Positions 33,543 through 43,118 of a stretch of DNA of 64,000 nucleotides are shown here, piece after piece. Source of the stretch: Cardiobacterium sp. Marseille-Q4385 (lineage in GTDB: Bacteria > Pseudomonadota > Gammaproteobacteria > Cardiobacteriales > Cardiobacteriaceae). The stretch covers positions 744,001 to 808,000 of the forward strand of contig NZ_OU745373.1 of assembly GCF_916618745.1 (NCBI RefSeq). Reading direction: 5' to 3'. The notes beneath the pieces are model-generated. The model saw only the letters and a program-made list of their open reading frames with translations, did no database searches and had not been told where the DNA came from. Position 1 is the first letter of the stretch. Every line of letters starts with the position of its first letter. The translations under genes were made by a program, and so were the position numbers.

Positions 33543-34385
33543 GTGTCGGTTACCAGGGTTCCCCTCAGTTGTGAGTTTTTCCCGACGGCGACGCCGGAAG
33601 GGGCAGAGAAGCTGGCAGCGGTGCGCCGCGATTTGGCGGTGTTTCAGTTTGAGTATTTTTCGGTAACGTATGGGGCGGGCGGCAGTACGCGCGATCGCAC
33701 CATGAATCTGGTGGCCAGAATGTGTGCCGAAAATGGTCCGCCGGTGATGCCGCATTTGACCTGCGTCGCTTCAACTGAAGCAGAAATCCGCACCCTGCTC
33801 GATGATTATCAGGCACTGGGCATTAACCGCCTGATGGCGTTGCGTGGCGATATGCCTTCCGGTGCATTTGAAAATGCCGGTTTTACAACGGCCACCCAGC
33901 TGGTGTCCTATGTCCGCCAACTGTGGGGCGAGAACGCGCGCATTTGCGTTGCCGCCTACCCTGAGGTGCATCCGCGTGCGCGTACGCCCGCCGAGGATTT
34001 GCACGCTTTCCGCGAAAAGGTGATGGCAGGCGCGACCGATGCCGTCACCCAGTATTTTTACAACGCCGACGCCTATCTGCGTTTCCGTGACGATGCGCAG
34101 GCGCTGGGCGTCGAAATCCCGCTGGTGCCGGGCATCATGCCGATCAGCAATTATGTGCAACTAAGCCGCTTCTCCGACGCCTGCGGAGCGGAAATCCCGC
34201 GCTGGCTGCGCAAACGTCTGGAAGCCTTGCAGGATGACATTCCTGCCCTGTGTGATTTTGGCGCAGACATAGTCGCGCAGATGTGTGAACGGCTGATTGG
34301 TGAGGGTGTGCCGGCGCTGCATTTTTACAGCATGAACCGCGCCGACCTCATCCGCGAAATCTGCTCTCGCCTGGGCTGGCACTGA
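33543..34385 (+). CDS. metF: 5,10-Methylenetetrahydrofolate reductase
   Basis: 280 residues from GTG 33543, chosen because AAGGAG lies 7 bases upstream and homology begins at VPLSCEFFPTATPEG. FAD enzyme making 5-methyl-THF for methionine. Conserved: FEYFSVTYGAGGSTRDRT (with the catalytic Glu region CEFFP), ALRGDMP, QYFYNADAYLRF, PGIMPISNYVQLSRFSDACGAEIPRW and the C-terminal LHFYSMNRADLIREICSRLG. The stop shares one base with the murJ start. Confidence 0.95.
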   Translation: MSVTRVPLSCEFFPTATPEGAEKLAAVRRDLAVFQFEYFSVTYGAGGSTRDRTMNLVARMCAENGPPVMPHLTCVASTEAEIRTLLDDYQALGINRLMALRGDMPSGAFENAGFTTATQLVSYVRQLWGENARICVAAYPEVHPRARTPAEDLHAFREKVMAGATDAVTQYFYNADAYLRFRDDAQALGVEIPLVPGIMPISNYVQLSRFSDACGAEIPRWLRKRLEALQDDIPALCDFGADIVAQMCERLIGEGVPALHFYSMNRADLIREICSRLGWH

Positions 34386-35923
34386 TGGCCGCGTCGCTCG
34401 GCAGATCGTCCGCCGTCTTCGCCGTGATGACGCTCGCCTCGCGCGTCCTCGGCCTACTGCGCGATATGCTGGTGGCGCGTTACTTCGACGCCGTGGTCAC
34501 GGATGCCTTCTACGCCGCGCTGCGCATCCCCAACACCCTGCGCCGCTTCTTCGCCGAAGGCAGCTTTGCCAACGCCTTTGTCCCCGTCTTCTCGGCGACG
34601 CGCACCGAGCACCCTGAAGAACTGAAAGACCTGTTGCGCCACACCAGCGGCACCCTGCTTGGCATCCTGCTGGCGGTAACGGCACTCGGCGTTATCTTCT
34701 CCTCGACCGTCATCGCCCTGGTCGCCAGCGGCCTGAGCGAACGGCCCGACCAATACCTGCTGGCGAGTGACATGCTGCGCCTGATGTTCCCCTACATCCT
34801 GCTCATCTCGCTTACTGCAATGGCGGGCGGCGTCCTCAACACCTTCGGCCAGTTTGGCATCCCTGCGCTAACCCCCGTCCTCCTGAACATCACCCTCATC
34901 GCCGCCTGCCTGTGGCGGCATTACCACGGTACCCCGGCGCACGGCCTCTACGGCATGGAACTCGCTTGGGCAGTGCTTATCGGCGGCATCGCCCAGCTTG
35001 CCCTGCAACTGCCCTTCCTGTGGAAATGCGGCATGCTGCTGCGCCCACGCTGGGGCTGGCGGCACAGCGGTGTGCGCCGCATCCTCAAACTGATGCTGCC
35101 GACCCTCTTCGGCTCATCCGTCGGCCAGCTCACCGTGCTGATCAACACCTACCTCGCCTCCTGGCTCGTCACCGGCAGCATCTCCTGGCTGTACTACTCT
35201 GACCGCCTCGTCGAACTGCCCGTCGGCCTCATCGGCGTCGCCCTCGGCACCGTCATCCTGCCACGCCTCAGCACCCTGCGCGCCGCCTCCAACGACACCC
35301 AATTCGCCCTCACCCTTGACTGGGCCCTGCGCTGGGGTTTCCTCGTCGGCAGTGCCGCTGCCGTTGGTCTCATCACCCTTGCCCCCGCCATCATCTCCAG
35401 CCTGCTCTACGGCGGCCGTTTTGATGCCCACTACGTCGAAATGACCACCCTCAGCCTGCGCGCCTATGGCATTGGCGCCCTCTTTCACATCATGGTGAAA
35501 GTCCTCGCCCCCGCCTTCTACGCCCGCCACGACACCAAAACCCCGGTCAAAGCGGGCATCAGCGCCATGGTGTTGAACATCGCCTGCGCCCTCATCCTCA
35601 GCGGCCCCTACAAACACGTCGGCCTGGCGGCAGCAAGCAGCATCGCCGCACTGGCCAACATGGCCCTGCTCGCCTGGTACCTCTACCGTGCGGGCGTCAG
35701 CCTGAAAAGCGGCGCCTGGGGCTTCGCCCTGCGTATCCTCATGGCCAACGCCGCGCTTGCCTCCATCCTCTACACCCTGCAAGGCGACCCTGCCGCCTGG
35801 CTGGATAAAACCGTCCTGCTGCGCCTGCGCGACCTCATCCTGCTCATCGCCATCGGCCTTGCCAGCTACACCGCCGCCCTGCTCGCCCTGGGCCTGCGCT
35901 GGCGACAACTCAAACTGGGCTGA
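34385..35923 (+). CDS. murJ: Lipid II flippase MurJ
   Basis: 512 residues, about 14 membrane helices. N-terminal MTLASRVLGLLRDMLVARYFDAVVTDAFYAALRIPNTLRRFFAEGSFANAFVPVFS is the conserved MurJ signature with the essential Arg residues. LYYSDRLVELPVGLIGVALGTVILPRLS is a second conserved segment. It moves lipid-linked peptidoglycan precursor across the inner membrane. It starts on the metF stop (TGATG), so translation is coupled. Confidence 0.96.
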   Translation: MAASLGRSSAVFAVMTLASRVLGLLRDMLVARYFDAVVTDAFYAALRIPNTLRRFFAEGSFANAFVPVFSATRTEHPEELKDLLRHTSGTLLGILLAVTALGVIFSSTVIALVASGLSERPDQYLLASDMLRLMFPYILLISLTAMAGGVLNTFGQFGIPALTPVLLNITLIAACLWRHYHGTPAHGLYGMELAWAVLIGGIAQLALQLPFLWKCGMLLRPRWGWRHSGVRRILKLMLPTLFGSSVGQLTVLINTYLASWLVTGSISWLYYSDRLVELPVGLIGVALGTVILPRLSTLRAASNDTQFALTLDWALRWGFLVGSAAAVGLITLAPAIISSLLYGGRFDAHYVEMTTLSLRAYGIGALFHIMVKVLAPAFYARHDTKTPVKAGISAMVLNIACALILSGPYKHVGLAAASSIAALANMALLAWYLYRAGVSLKSGAWGFALRILMANAALASILYTLQGDPAAWLDKTVLLRLRDLILLIAIGLASYTAALLALGLRWRQLKLG

Positions 35924-35944
35924 CCCAACCCAAGGAACGACACC

Positions 35945-37759
35945 ATGCAATACAAACTGCTTACCGCCTTCCTCACTGCCCTGCTCGCCCTGCCCCTGCA
36001 CGCCAAACCGGCCACACCCGCCGTCAAACCGAAAACGGCAAACGCTGCCGCACCTGCGCAACTCAATGCTGCCAACCTCATGGGCAAAACCATCCTCGAT
36101 ATCGACATACGCGGCATCGACAACATCCAGCAACACGACAACGCCAAAACCTATCTGACCCTGGAAAAATCCGTCGGCGAAAAAATCGAACAACCCGACT
36201 ACATCCAGTACCTCATCGAAAATGGCCGCGAAGAAATTCGCCGCTCCCAACAACCCTTCGGCTACTACAACAGCGAAGTGGATGCGCACGTTCAGGACGA
36301 AGGCGACGGCCTGCGCATCACCTACACCGTGCACCAGAACCAGGTCACCCAACTGAACAAAGTCAACGTACAAATCACCGGCGAAGCGGCGCAGGACGAG
36401 GCCTTCCAGGAAGTACTCGCCGACAACCCCTTGAAACAGGGCGGCGTCCTCAACCACGAAACCTACGAAACCTACAAAGCGCGCCTCGCTGCGCTTGCCA
36501 GCGCGCGCGGCTACTTCGACGCCGAATTCCGTGAACACAACGTCCAGGTCAACCCGGCGGACAACACCGCCGAAGTCAACCTCGTGCTGGACAGCGGTAT
36601 GCGCTACACCTTCGAAGCGGTTGACTTCAACGAAACCCCGCTCGACCCCGACCTGCTGCAACGCTTCGTCCAGTTCAAACCCGGCCAGCCCTACCTGTCT
36701 TCCGACGTCGCCACCCTGCAACAAGACCTGCAAGGCAGCGGCTACTTCGCCGAAGCGCTCGTGGGCGACGAACCCAACCGCACCACCAAAACCGTGCCCG
36801 TCAACGCCCAACTCACCATGGACGAAAACAAACACTACGTCCTCGGCGTCGGCTACTCCACCGACGGCGGCGTACGCGGCAAAGTCGAATTCGACCGCCG
36901 CTGGATCAACAGCCGGGGTCACCAATTCAGCAGCAAACTCTACGCCTCGAAGAAAAACAGTAGCCTCGACACCCTCTACCGCATCCCGGCGCAAAACCCC
37001 ACCAGCGACTACTACTACTTCCGCCTCGGTGGCCACATCAAAACCGACAACTACGACAGCCGCAAACTCTTCGGCGAAGGCGGCTACAACTTCCGCCTCG
37101 GCAACTGGGAACACCGCTACGGCCTCGTCGCCGCCTGGGAAAAATACGAAATCGGCCTGATAGACGACAAAACCCTGCTCGTCTATCCCCAGGGACAGTG
37201 GACCTACACCTCGACCAAAAACCGCCTGAACCCCAAAGACGGCTACCAATTCCGCTTCGGTCTCCTGGCCGCCGGCAAAGCCCTGCTCTCGGACGCCAAC
37301 CTCGTGCAAGGCAACATCGACGCGCGCTACCTGCAAAGCATCGGCGAAAAACAGCGTCTCATCGCCCGCGCCAGCCTTGGCGCCAGCTGGACAGACAACT
37401 TTGACCGCATCCCGCCCAGCCTGCGCTACTTCGCAGGCGGCGACCGCAGCATCCGTGGCTACGCCTTCGAAAACATCGGCGCCCGCGACAGCGAAGGCAA
37501 CAACATCGGCGGACGCTACCTCGGCGTGGGCAGCCTTGAATACGAATACTACTTCAAGCCCGACTGGGCAGTGGCGGCCTTCGTGGACGGCGGTGACGCC
37601 TTCATAGACGACTTCAAACTGCGTGTTGGCGCGGGCGCGGGCGTGCACTGGCAATCCCCCGTTGGCCCCATCAAAGTCGACGTCGGCCACGGCTTCGACA
37701 AACAATACGGCGACAACATCCGCCTGCACATCAGCATCGGCGCCGAACTCGACCTCTGA
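35945..37759 (+). CDS. tamA: Outer-membrane translocation/assembly protein TamA (BamA family)
   Basis: 604 residues. Signal peptide MQYKLLTAFLTALLALPLHA, a Pro/Ala/Lys linker, POTRA domains (about 45-290: LDIDIRGIDNIQQHDNAKTYL; QVTQLNKVNVQITGEAAQDEAFQEVL; LVLDSGMRYTFEAVDFNETPLDPDLLQRFVQFKPGQPY) and a C-terminal 16-strand barrel. The barrel holds DRIPPSLRYFAGGDRSIRGYAFENIGARD, the RGY motif of Omp85 proteins, and ends with LHISIGAELDL. Helps place autotransporters with TamB, whose gene is not downstream here. Confidence 0.92.
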   Translation: MQYKLLTAFLTALLALPLHAKPATPAVKPKTANAAAPAQLNAANLMGKTILDIDIRGIDNIQQHDNAKTYLTLEKSVGEKIEQPDYIQYLIENGREEIRRSQQPFGYYNSEVDAHVQDEGDGLRITYTVHQNQVTQLNKVNVQITGEAAQDEAFQEVLADNPLKQGGVLNHETYETYKARLAALASARGYFDAEFREHNVQVNPADNTAEVNLVLDSGMRYTFEAVDFNETPLDPDLLQRFVQFKPGQPYLSSDVATLQQDLQGSGYFAEALVGDEPNRTTKTVPVNAQLTMDENKHYVLGVGYSTDGGVRGKVEFDRRWINSRGHQFSSKLYASKKNSSLDTLYRIPAQNPTSDYYYFRLGGHIKTDNYDSRKLFGEGGYNFRLGNWEHRYGLVAAWEKYEIGLIDDKTLLVYPQGQWTYTSTKNRLNPKDGYQFRFGLLAAGKALLSDANLVQGNIDARYLQSIGEKQRLIARASLGASWTDNFDRIPPSLRYFAGGDRSIRGYAFENIGARDSEGNNIGGRYLGVGSLEYEYYFKPDWAVAAFVDGGDAFIDDFKLRVGAGAGVHWQSPVGPIKVDVGHGFDKQYGDNIRLHISIGAELDL

Positions 37760-37773
37760 TAGCCGCAACGGCA

Positions 37774-37815
37774 CAGTGTGAATAACCGCCAAGCGAGATA
37801 AGCACGCGGATTTCC
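37774..37815. repeat. Dispersed intergenic repeat, copy 3 (inverted)
   Basis: Minus strand reads ATCCGCGTGCTTATCTCGCT then TGGCGG, matching copies at 3653 and 22672 with few changes. Confidence 0.5.
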
Positions 37816-37835
37816 CAACCACCCCCTACCCCCTC

Positions 37836-38231
37836 ATGCTGAAAGCCCTCGCCCTCTTCGCCCTTACCTACGCCCTCCTCAGCGGCCTCTTGCTGCTGCC
37901 TACCCCGCTGGCCCTCCATGCCCCGTGGTGCTATCCGCCGTTTGCCTTTGCCGCTGCCATGCTTGCCGCACCGCAGCGCCTGTTACCGTTTACCCTCATC
38001 GCCCTGCCGCTGGTTTACCTGCTCAATTTTGCCCGCTTCATCGGCGAGACCGTGTGGTATATCGGCCTGGATACCCTCCGCCAAATGCATGACGTCATGC
38101 TGCCGATGATGCTCGCCCAGCTGCGCGATAATCTCGATGCACGCGAGATTGCCGTCATCGTCCTCAATATCGCCCTCGTCCTGGCCGCCATCGCCCTCGG
38201 CGGCAAACTCACCCCTGCCCGGAGCCACTGA
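37836..38231 (+). CDS. Integral membrane protein, unknown
   Basis: 131 residues with four hydrophobic segments (ALFALTYALLSGLLLLPTPLAL; CYPPFAFAAAMLAA; LLPFTLIALPLVYLLNFARFI; IAVIVLNIALVLAAIALGG) and a polar stretch GLDTLRQMHDVMLPMMLAQLRDNLDAREI before the last helix. No family recognised. It ends one base before the DUF2339 gene start, so the two are coupled and probably act together. Confidence 0.65.
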   Translation: MLKALALFALTYALLSGLLLLPTPLALHAPWCYPPFAFAAAMLAAPQRLLPFTLIALPLVYLLNFARFIGETVWYIGLDTLRQMHDVMLPMMLAQLRDNLDAREIAVIVLNIALVLAAIALGGKLTPARSH

Positions 38232-38232
38232 T

Positions 38233-41200
38233 ATGAACGGTTGTGCCGCTGCCTTTGTCTATTTCACCTTCATCCTGCCGGCGAGCATTGCCCTGGATTT
38301 CGCCTTCGGTACTGAAGGGATGCTGACCGTTATCGGCCTGATTTTCGGCTTCTGCTGGCTTGTCGCGCGCGGCAATAAGGCGCAGCAGGACGACAGTGCC
38401 GGCGCACCCGACCAGCCCCGCTCGTACTACGGCTATGGCGACAACGATGATGCCCAACACCGTGCCCGTAAACCCGACCAGACCCGTTCGTATTACGGTT
38501 ATAGCGACAACCATGACACCCGGCACAACGCTGACGAAACCGCCCTGCGTAGCGAACTCACCGTGCTGCAACAGCAAATCGCCACCCTGCAAAGCGACGT
38601 GCGCGCGATAGAAATGCGCCTCGCCCGTCTCGCCGCGCAACCGGGCACAGCACGCGCCATGCCGCTGGACGACATCCGCCGCTACATCCACACACCACTG
38701 CCTACGGCGGAACCCGCCCCACCACCGCCCACGCCCGACAAAGAAACAGACCGCGTCTGGGCATACGACCTGCCTGACGTGGCCACCACTCCGGCCACGA
38801 CGCCACCCAAAGCGCAGCCTGCCGAAGCGGACAAACCCGCTGCCGCACACAATGCGACCCCAGAAACTGCCGCTCACTACCGCCCCGCACAACCCGCCAT
38901 CAACTACAGCGAACCGGCTCCCCGTCCTGCTGCCCCTGCTGACAACAACGACATCGCCAACGAACCCAACCCCCTCACCGCCTGGCTCAGTGAAAACCTG
39001 CTGCTGAAAACCGGCATCGCCATCCTCTTCCTCGGCCTCGCCTTCCTCCTGCGCTACGCCTCGGCGCGCATCCACATCTCCATCCCGCTGCGCTACTGCG
39101 CCGTCGCCGCGACCGCCATCGTCCTCGGCTTTGTCGGCTGGCGCCTGCGCAACAAACGCCGCTACTACGCCCTCGCCGTACAAGGCGCATCGCTCGCCAT
39201 CCTCTACCTCACCACCCTCGCCGCCCTCAAACTGCACGGCCTCATCCCGCCGACCTTCGCCTTCATCCTCATGGTGGCGATCACCGGCCTGCTCGTCGCC
39301 CTCGCCGTGGTGCAAGACGCCCTCATCCTCGCGCAAATCGCCCTGATCGGCGGCCTCGCCGCGCCCATCCTCACCTCCAGCGGCAGCAACAACTACATCG
39401 GCCTTTTCAGCTACCTTGCCCTGCTCAACAGCGGCGTCGCCCTCATCGCCCGCTACAAAGCCTGGCGCTCGCTCAACCTCATCGGCTTCATCGGCACCAC
39501 CTTCATCGCCGGTGCCTGGGGCAGCCGTTACTACCAACACAGCGACTACCTCGCGGTGCAACCCTTCCTCATCTACCACCTCGTCCTCTACACCCTCATC
39601 GTCTGGCTCTACGCCCGCCACCGCATCGACGATGCCGACCCGCCGACCCTCGACAACAACGCCAGCCTGCACACCATGTTCAGCTACTACCTGAGCGGCA
39701 TGCAGCGCATCGGCGTCCTTGACAGCGCCCTGCTCATCGCCTCGGCGCTCGGCTTCTACACCCTGCAATACCACCTCGTGACCTGGGCACAATACGGCGC
39801 CGCCATCTCGGCGCTGGCCTTCGCCGCGTGGTACACCGTCTGCGCCCTCTACGTGCGCGGCAGCGACGCCCGCCTGCACACCCTCGCCAGCGCCCTCGCC
39901 ATCCTCGCCGCCCTCTTCGCAACCACGGCTATCCCGCTCGCGCTCGATCCGCGCTGGACCGTCAGCAGCTGGGCCATCCAGGCCGCGCTGGTGTACACCC
40001 TCGCACACGGCACCCGCAGCCCCATCACCCGTTTGGGCGCGCTCCTCCTCTACCTCCTCGCCGTCATCACCCTTTGCGGCCAGTACCGCCTGAGCGGTGG
40101 CGACCCGGAACTTACCGGCCCGCTACACCCAACCATCCTCGCCCTGCTCGGCGGCATCACCATCCAGCTCGCCTGGTGGCGCAACCGCAGCGAAGACAGC
40201 GCCTACTGGGAAAAAAGCCTCACCGCCACTTGTGCCATCCTCACCCTCGGTACCGCGATGGCCTTGCCGCACCTGCTGTTGCCTGCCGCCTGGGCCAATA
40301 CCGTGTGGCTCATCGAAGGAACCCTCCTCTACAACCTCGCCCTCTACTGCGGGCACAATACCCTCCGCCACAGCGCCAGCATCCCCTACCTTGGCGGCGT
40401 CATCGGCCTGCTCTTTGGCGGTGCCTACCACTTCACGCCAAGCGGCGCGACCCTGCTCACCGGCTCCATCCCCATCACCCTGACTATTGCCCTCTGCGGC
40501 AGCCTGAACATCCTCGGTTGGTGGCACCACGCCCGCAGCCGCGACGGGGGTGAACCGCCCGAACTCCTCATCCACATTATCACCGTTGCCGTCGCCATCC
40601 TTGCCCTGCCGCTCCTCCTCCTGCCGACAAGCTGGGCGCTGGCCGTGTGGCTCATCAAAGCCGCCATTGCCTACCACATCGGCATGCGCAGCGGCATCCG
40701 CGCTCTCAGCCACACCGCATTCACCATCCACATCGGTGCCATCGCCCTCATCCTGCTGCTGGGCGAATACCGCATCACCCCTTACGCCGAAACCCTCATC
40801 AGCGGCCCCATCCACACCACCCTAATCATCATCGCGAGCGGTGCCGCCAACATCCTCAGCTGGTGGAACTATCCCGGTGATGCCAACAACCCGGCTGACA
40901 CTGCCGCCCAGCGCCTCTTCGCCATTCTCACCTACGCCGCCGCCCTCGTCCTGCCACTCAGCATCCTGCCGCCAGCCTGGGCCGCTACCCTCATTGCCAC
41001 GACTGCCGCCCTGCTCGCCCTCATCCAGCAGCTCTACTGCGAAGAAGAACGCGGCGACAGCCACCCGGCGGGACGCGTCTATGGCAGACTCGTTACGCTC
41101 ATGGTGACGTGCAGCGCCCTTCTCGCCCTGACACTTGCTGCCGGAGAAAACGTGCCGCTCACCGTCACTGCGCTCATCACCCTCGCCACCGCCTGGCTGC

Positions 41201-42372
41201 AACAACGCCGCGACACCGCCGACACCCTGCGCGACCAAAGCGGCTGGCTGCTGCTCATCGCCAGCAGCGGTGCCCTCATCTGGGTAGCCTACACCGCACC
41301 ATGGTTTGCTGCCCTTGCGCCTGCCCGTGCTACCTGGGCAGTCAATCTCACCATTGCCATCCTCACCATCGCCGGATACCTGCGCTGGCGCCAGGCGGCA
41401 CAAAGCACACTGGCTTACCTGCTGCTGCTCTTCCTCGCCCTGCTGCTCGACCAATATCCGATGACACTGACAGACCCCGGCAGCTGGTTTATCGCTATCG
41501 CCGCCGCAGCCGTGCTGCACCTCATCCTGCTCGCGCGCTACGAAGCGAGCAGCGATCCTGTCATCCAGCGCCACCGCGCTGCGGCCCACTTCGGCGGCGT
41601 CAACCTCTTCACCCTGGCCGGTCTCCGCCTCGGCCACCTTTTCGGCGTTACCAACCTCGCGCCGGACAGCATCTGGCAACTGCCGCTGCTGCTCGCCACG
41701 CCGCTTGCCATCCTCTGGCTCACCACCCTGCCCGCCGTGCAAGAAAAAACGCGCCGCTATCCTGCCGCCTACCACCATCCGGCGAACCTCGCCTGCGGCC
41801 TCACCCTGCTCATCCTCGCCTGGTACAACCTCAGCCACGACGGTAACGCCGCGCCCTTCCCCTACCTGCCCGTGCTCAACCCGCTCGAACTCGCGAGCCT
41901 CGTCGCGCTCTACATCCTCTGGCGCTGGTGGCAGACCTGCATACCGCTGGGAGAAACCGCGCAGAGCGCCGCCGTGGCGTCAGGCTGGGAAAAACAAAAA
42001 AACCTGCTCCTCGGCTTTACCCTGTGGCTCATCATCAGCCTCGACATCCTGCGCATTTGGCACCACTACCTCGGCGTGCCGTGGGAAGCGCGTGCCCTGC
42101 TCGCCTCCTTCGGCGTGCAGGCGACCCTGTCGCTGGTATGGAGCATATGCGCCATCGCCCTGATGCTGCGCGGCCACAATCAGCGCCGCCGCAGCCTGTG
42201 GCTCGCGGGCGCGACCCTCATCGGCATCGTCGTCGTCAAACTCTTCCTCGTCGAGCTGGCGGACACCGGCGGCATCGCCCGCATCGTCAGCTTCATCGGC
42301 GTCGGCATCCTGCTGCTCATCGTCAGCTACATCGCCCCAGCACCCGGCAAAGATGCAGAAAAAGACACCTGA
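38233..42372 (+). CDS. DUF2339 giant integral membrane protein
   Basis: 1379 residues from ATG 38233; an earlier in-frame ATG would overlap the preceding gene. The N-terminal 50 residues hold two helices, followed by a soluble region with an imperfect repeat (RSYYGYGDNDDAQH and RSYYGYSDNHDTRH), a coiled coil (ELTVLQQQIATLQSDVRAIEMRL) and a Pro/Ala-rich linker to about residue 240. From AWLSENLLLKTGIAILFLGLAFLLRYASARIHISIPLRY onward there are dozens of tightly packed helices; this start is the DUF2339 signature. The C-terminus LFLVELADTGGIARIVSFIGVGILLLIVSYIAP is also characteristic. Function unknown in the family. Confidence 0.88.
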   Translation: MNGCAAAFVYFTFILPASIALDFAFGTEGMLTVIGLIFGFCWLVARGNKAQQDDSAGAPDQPRSYYGYGDNDDAQHRARKPDQTRSYYGYSDNHDTRHNADETALRSELTVLQQQIATLQSDVRAIEMRLARLAAQPGTARAMPLDDIRRYIHTPLPTAEPAPPPPTPDKETDRVWAYDLPDVATTPATTPPKAQPAEADKPAAAHNATPETAAHYRPAQPAINYSEPAPRPAAPADNNDIANEPNPLTAWLSENLLLKTGIAILFLGLAFLLRYASARIHISIPLRYCAVAATAIVLGFVGWRLRNKRRYYALAVQGASLAILYLTTLAALKLHGLIPPTFAFILMVAITGLLVALAVVQDALILAQIALIGGLAAPILTSSGSNNYIGLFSYLALLNSGVALIARYKAWRSLNLIGFIGTTFIAGAWGSRYYQHSDYLAVQPFLIYHLVLYTLIVWLYARHRIDDADPPTLDNNASLHTMFSYYLSGMQRIGVLDSALLIASALGFYTLQYHLVTWAQYGAAISALAFAAWYTVCALYVRGSDARLHTLASALAILAALFATTAIPLALDPRWTVSSWAIQAALVYTLAHGTRSPITRLGALLLYLLAVITLCGQYRLSGGDPELTGPLHPTILALLGGITIQLAWWRNRSEDSAYWEKSLTATCAILTLGTAMALPHLLLPAAWANTVWLIEGTLLYNLALYCGHNTLRHSASIPYLGGVIGLLFGGAYHFTPSGATLLTGSIPITLTIALCGSLNILGWWHHARSRDGGEPPELLIHIITVAVAILALPLLLLPTSWALAVWLIKAAIAYHIGMRSGIRALSHTAFTIHIGAIALILLLGEYRITPYAETLISGPIHTTLIIIASGAANILSWWNYPGDANNPADTAAQRLFAILTYAAALVLPLSILPPAWAATLIATTAALLALIQQLYCEEERGDSHPAGRVYGRLVTLMVTCSALLALTLAAGENVPLTVTALITLATAWLQQRRDTADTLRDQSGWLLLIASSGALIWVAYTAPWFAALAPARATWAVNLTIAILTIAGYLRWRQAAQSTLAYLLLLFLALLLDQYPMTLTDPGSWFIAIAAAAVLHLILLARYEASSDPVIQRHRAAAHFGGVNLFTLAGLRLGHLFGVTNLAPDSIWQLPLLLATPLAILWLTTLPAVQEKTRRYPAAYHHPANLACGLTLLILAWYNLSHDGNAAPFPYLPVLNPLELASLVALYILWRWWQTCIPLGETAQSAAVASGWEKQKNLLLGFTLWLIISLDILRIWHHYLGVPWEARALLASFGVQATLSLVWSICAIALMLRGHNQRRRSLWLAGATLIGIVVVKLFLVELADTGGIARIVSFIGVGILLLIVSYIAPAPGKDAEKDT

Positions 42373-42385
42373 TGATAGGCCGCCC

Positions 42386-42411
42386 ATCCCGCCTGGTAGC
42401 AGGCGGGATGG
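42386..42411 (+). terminator. Hairpin after the DUF2339 gene
   Basis: catcccgcctg / caggcgggatg with a 4-base loop, no T-run. It may act as an mRNA 3'-end structure. The arm overlaps the CCCGC core of the dispersed repeat. Confidence 0.5.
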
Positions 42412-42447
42412 CCCGTTTAACCTGCCATTTTTCCACCGGATTTTCAG

Positions 42448-42999
42448 ATGACTCCTAGCCCACGCGACGCCGCCCTCAGCAAATTCCTCAGCTTCATCCT
42501 GCGCCATCACCCCGAAACCATCGGCCTCCACCTGGATGCGCAAGGCTGGGCGGACGTCGAAACCCTCCTGCGCCTCATGAACGCACACGACAGAACGATT
42601 GACCGCGCCCTGCTGGAACATATCGTCGCCACCAACAACAAAAAACGCTTTGCTTTCAATGCCGACGGCACGAAGATCCGCGCCAGTCAGGGGCATTCCA
42701 TCGCCATTGATCTCGCCTACACACCGCAGGAACCGCCGGAAATGCTGTATCACGGCACCGCCGCCGCCACGGTTGCCGCCATTTTTGCCAGCGGCGGACT
42801 GGAAAAGCGCGCACGGCAGCACGTGCACCTCAGCGCCGACCCCGACACCGCTGTCAAGGTTGGACAGCGACACGGCAAGCCCGTCGTGCTGCGCGTCCTT
42901 GCCGGACAGATGCAGCGCGACGGCTTTATCTTCTACCGCTCGGACAACGGCGTCTGGCTTACCGAGCATGTGCCTGCTGCCTATCTGCAACAGCCGTGA
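42448..42999 (+). CDS. kptA: RNA 2'-phosphotransferase (Tpt1/KptA)
   Basis: 183 residues. Removes an internal 2'-phosphate from RNA using NAD+, giving ADP-ribose 1'',2''-cyclic phosphate. Motifs: SKFLSFILRHHPETIGL (Arg19-His20 of the Arg-His-Arg-Arg set), KIRASQGHSI, LYHGTAAATVAAIFASGGL and HVHLSADPDTAVKVG; the last Arg lies in GKPVVLRVLAG. In bacteria without 2'-phosphate-generating tRNA splicing its natural substrate is unclear. Alone between terminators, not beside an RNA ligase. Confidence 0.93.
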   Translation: MTPSPRDAALSKFLSFILRHHPETIGLHLDAQGWADVETLLRLMNAHDRTIDRALLEHIVATNNKKRFAFNADGTKIRASQGHSIAIDLAYTPQEPPEMLYHGTAAATVAAIFASGGLEKRARQHVHLSADPDTAVKVGQRHGKPVVLRVLAGQMQRDGFIFYRSDNGVWLTEHVPAAYLQQP

Positions 43000-43007
43000 A
43001 CCGCTCG

Positions 43008-43060
43008 TCCCGCCAAGCGGGATAAACACTGGCCTCGCCAAGCGGCGTAATTACTGGGCC
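43008..43060. repeat. Dispersed intergenic repeat, partial double copy
   Basis: ccgccaagcgggataaacac and then cgccaagcggcgtaattact: two related units in tandem, each matching the inverted core CGCCAAGCGGGATAA. Confidence 0.45.
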
Positions 43061-43073
43061 GACGGCTACCTAC

Positions 43074-43104
43074 AAAAAAACCACCGCAAGCGGTGGTTTT
43101 TTTG
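43074..43104. terminator. Bidirectional terminator between kptA and fabI
   Basis: aaaaaaaccaccg-caag-cggtggttttttt: 13-base perfect stem, T-runs both ways, between convergent genes. Confidence 0.93.
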
Positions 43105-43118
43105 TGCGCGTGTGCGAC

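Noticed and set aside
35114..37822. 902-codon open frame on the minus strand opposite murJ and tamA
   Set aside because: Shadow of G/C-biased third positions; low-complexity Val/Ala/Gly/Asp composition, while the plus strand carries clear MurJ and TamA motifs.
38209..40008. 599-codon minus-strand frame opposite the DUF2339 gene
   Set aside because: Low-complexity Glu/Gly/Asp/Val shadow; the plus strand has the family signature and membrane helices.
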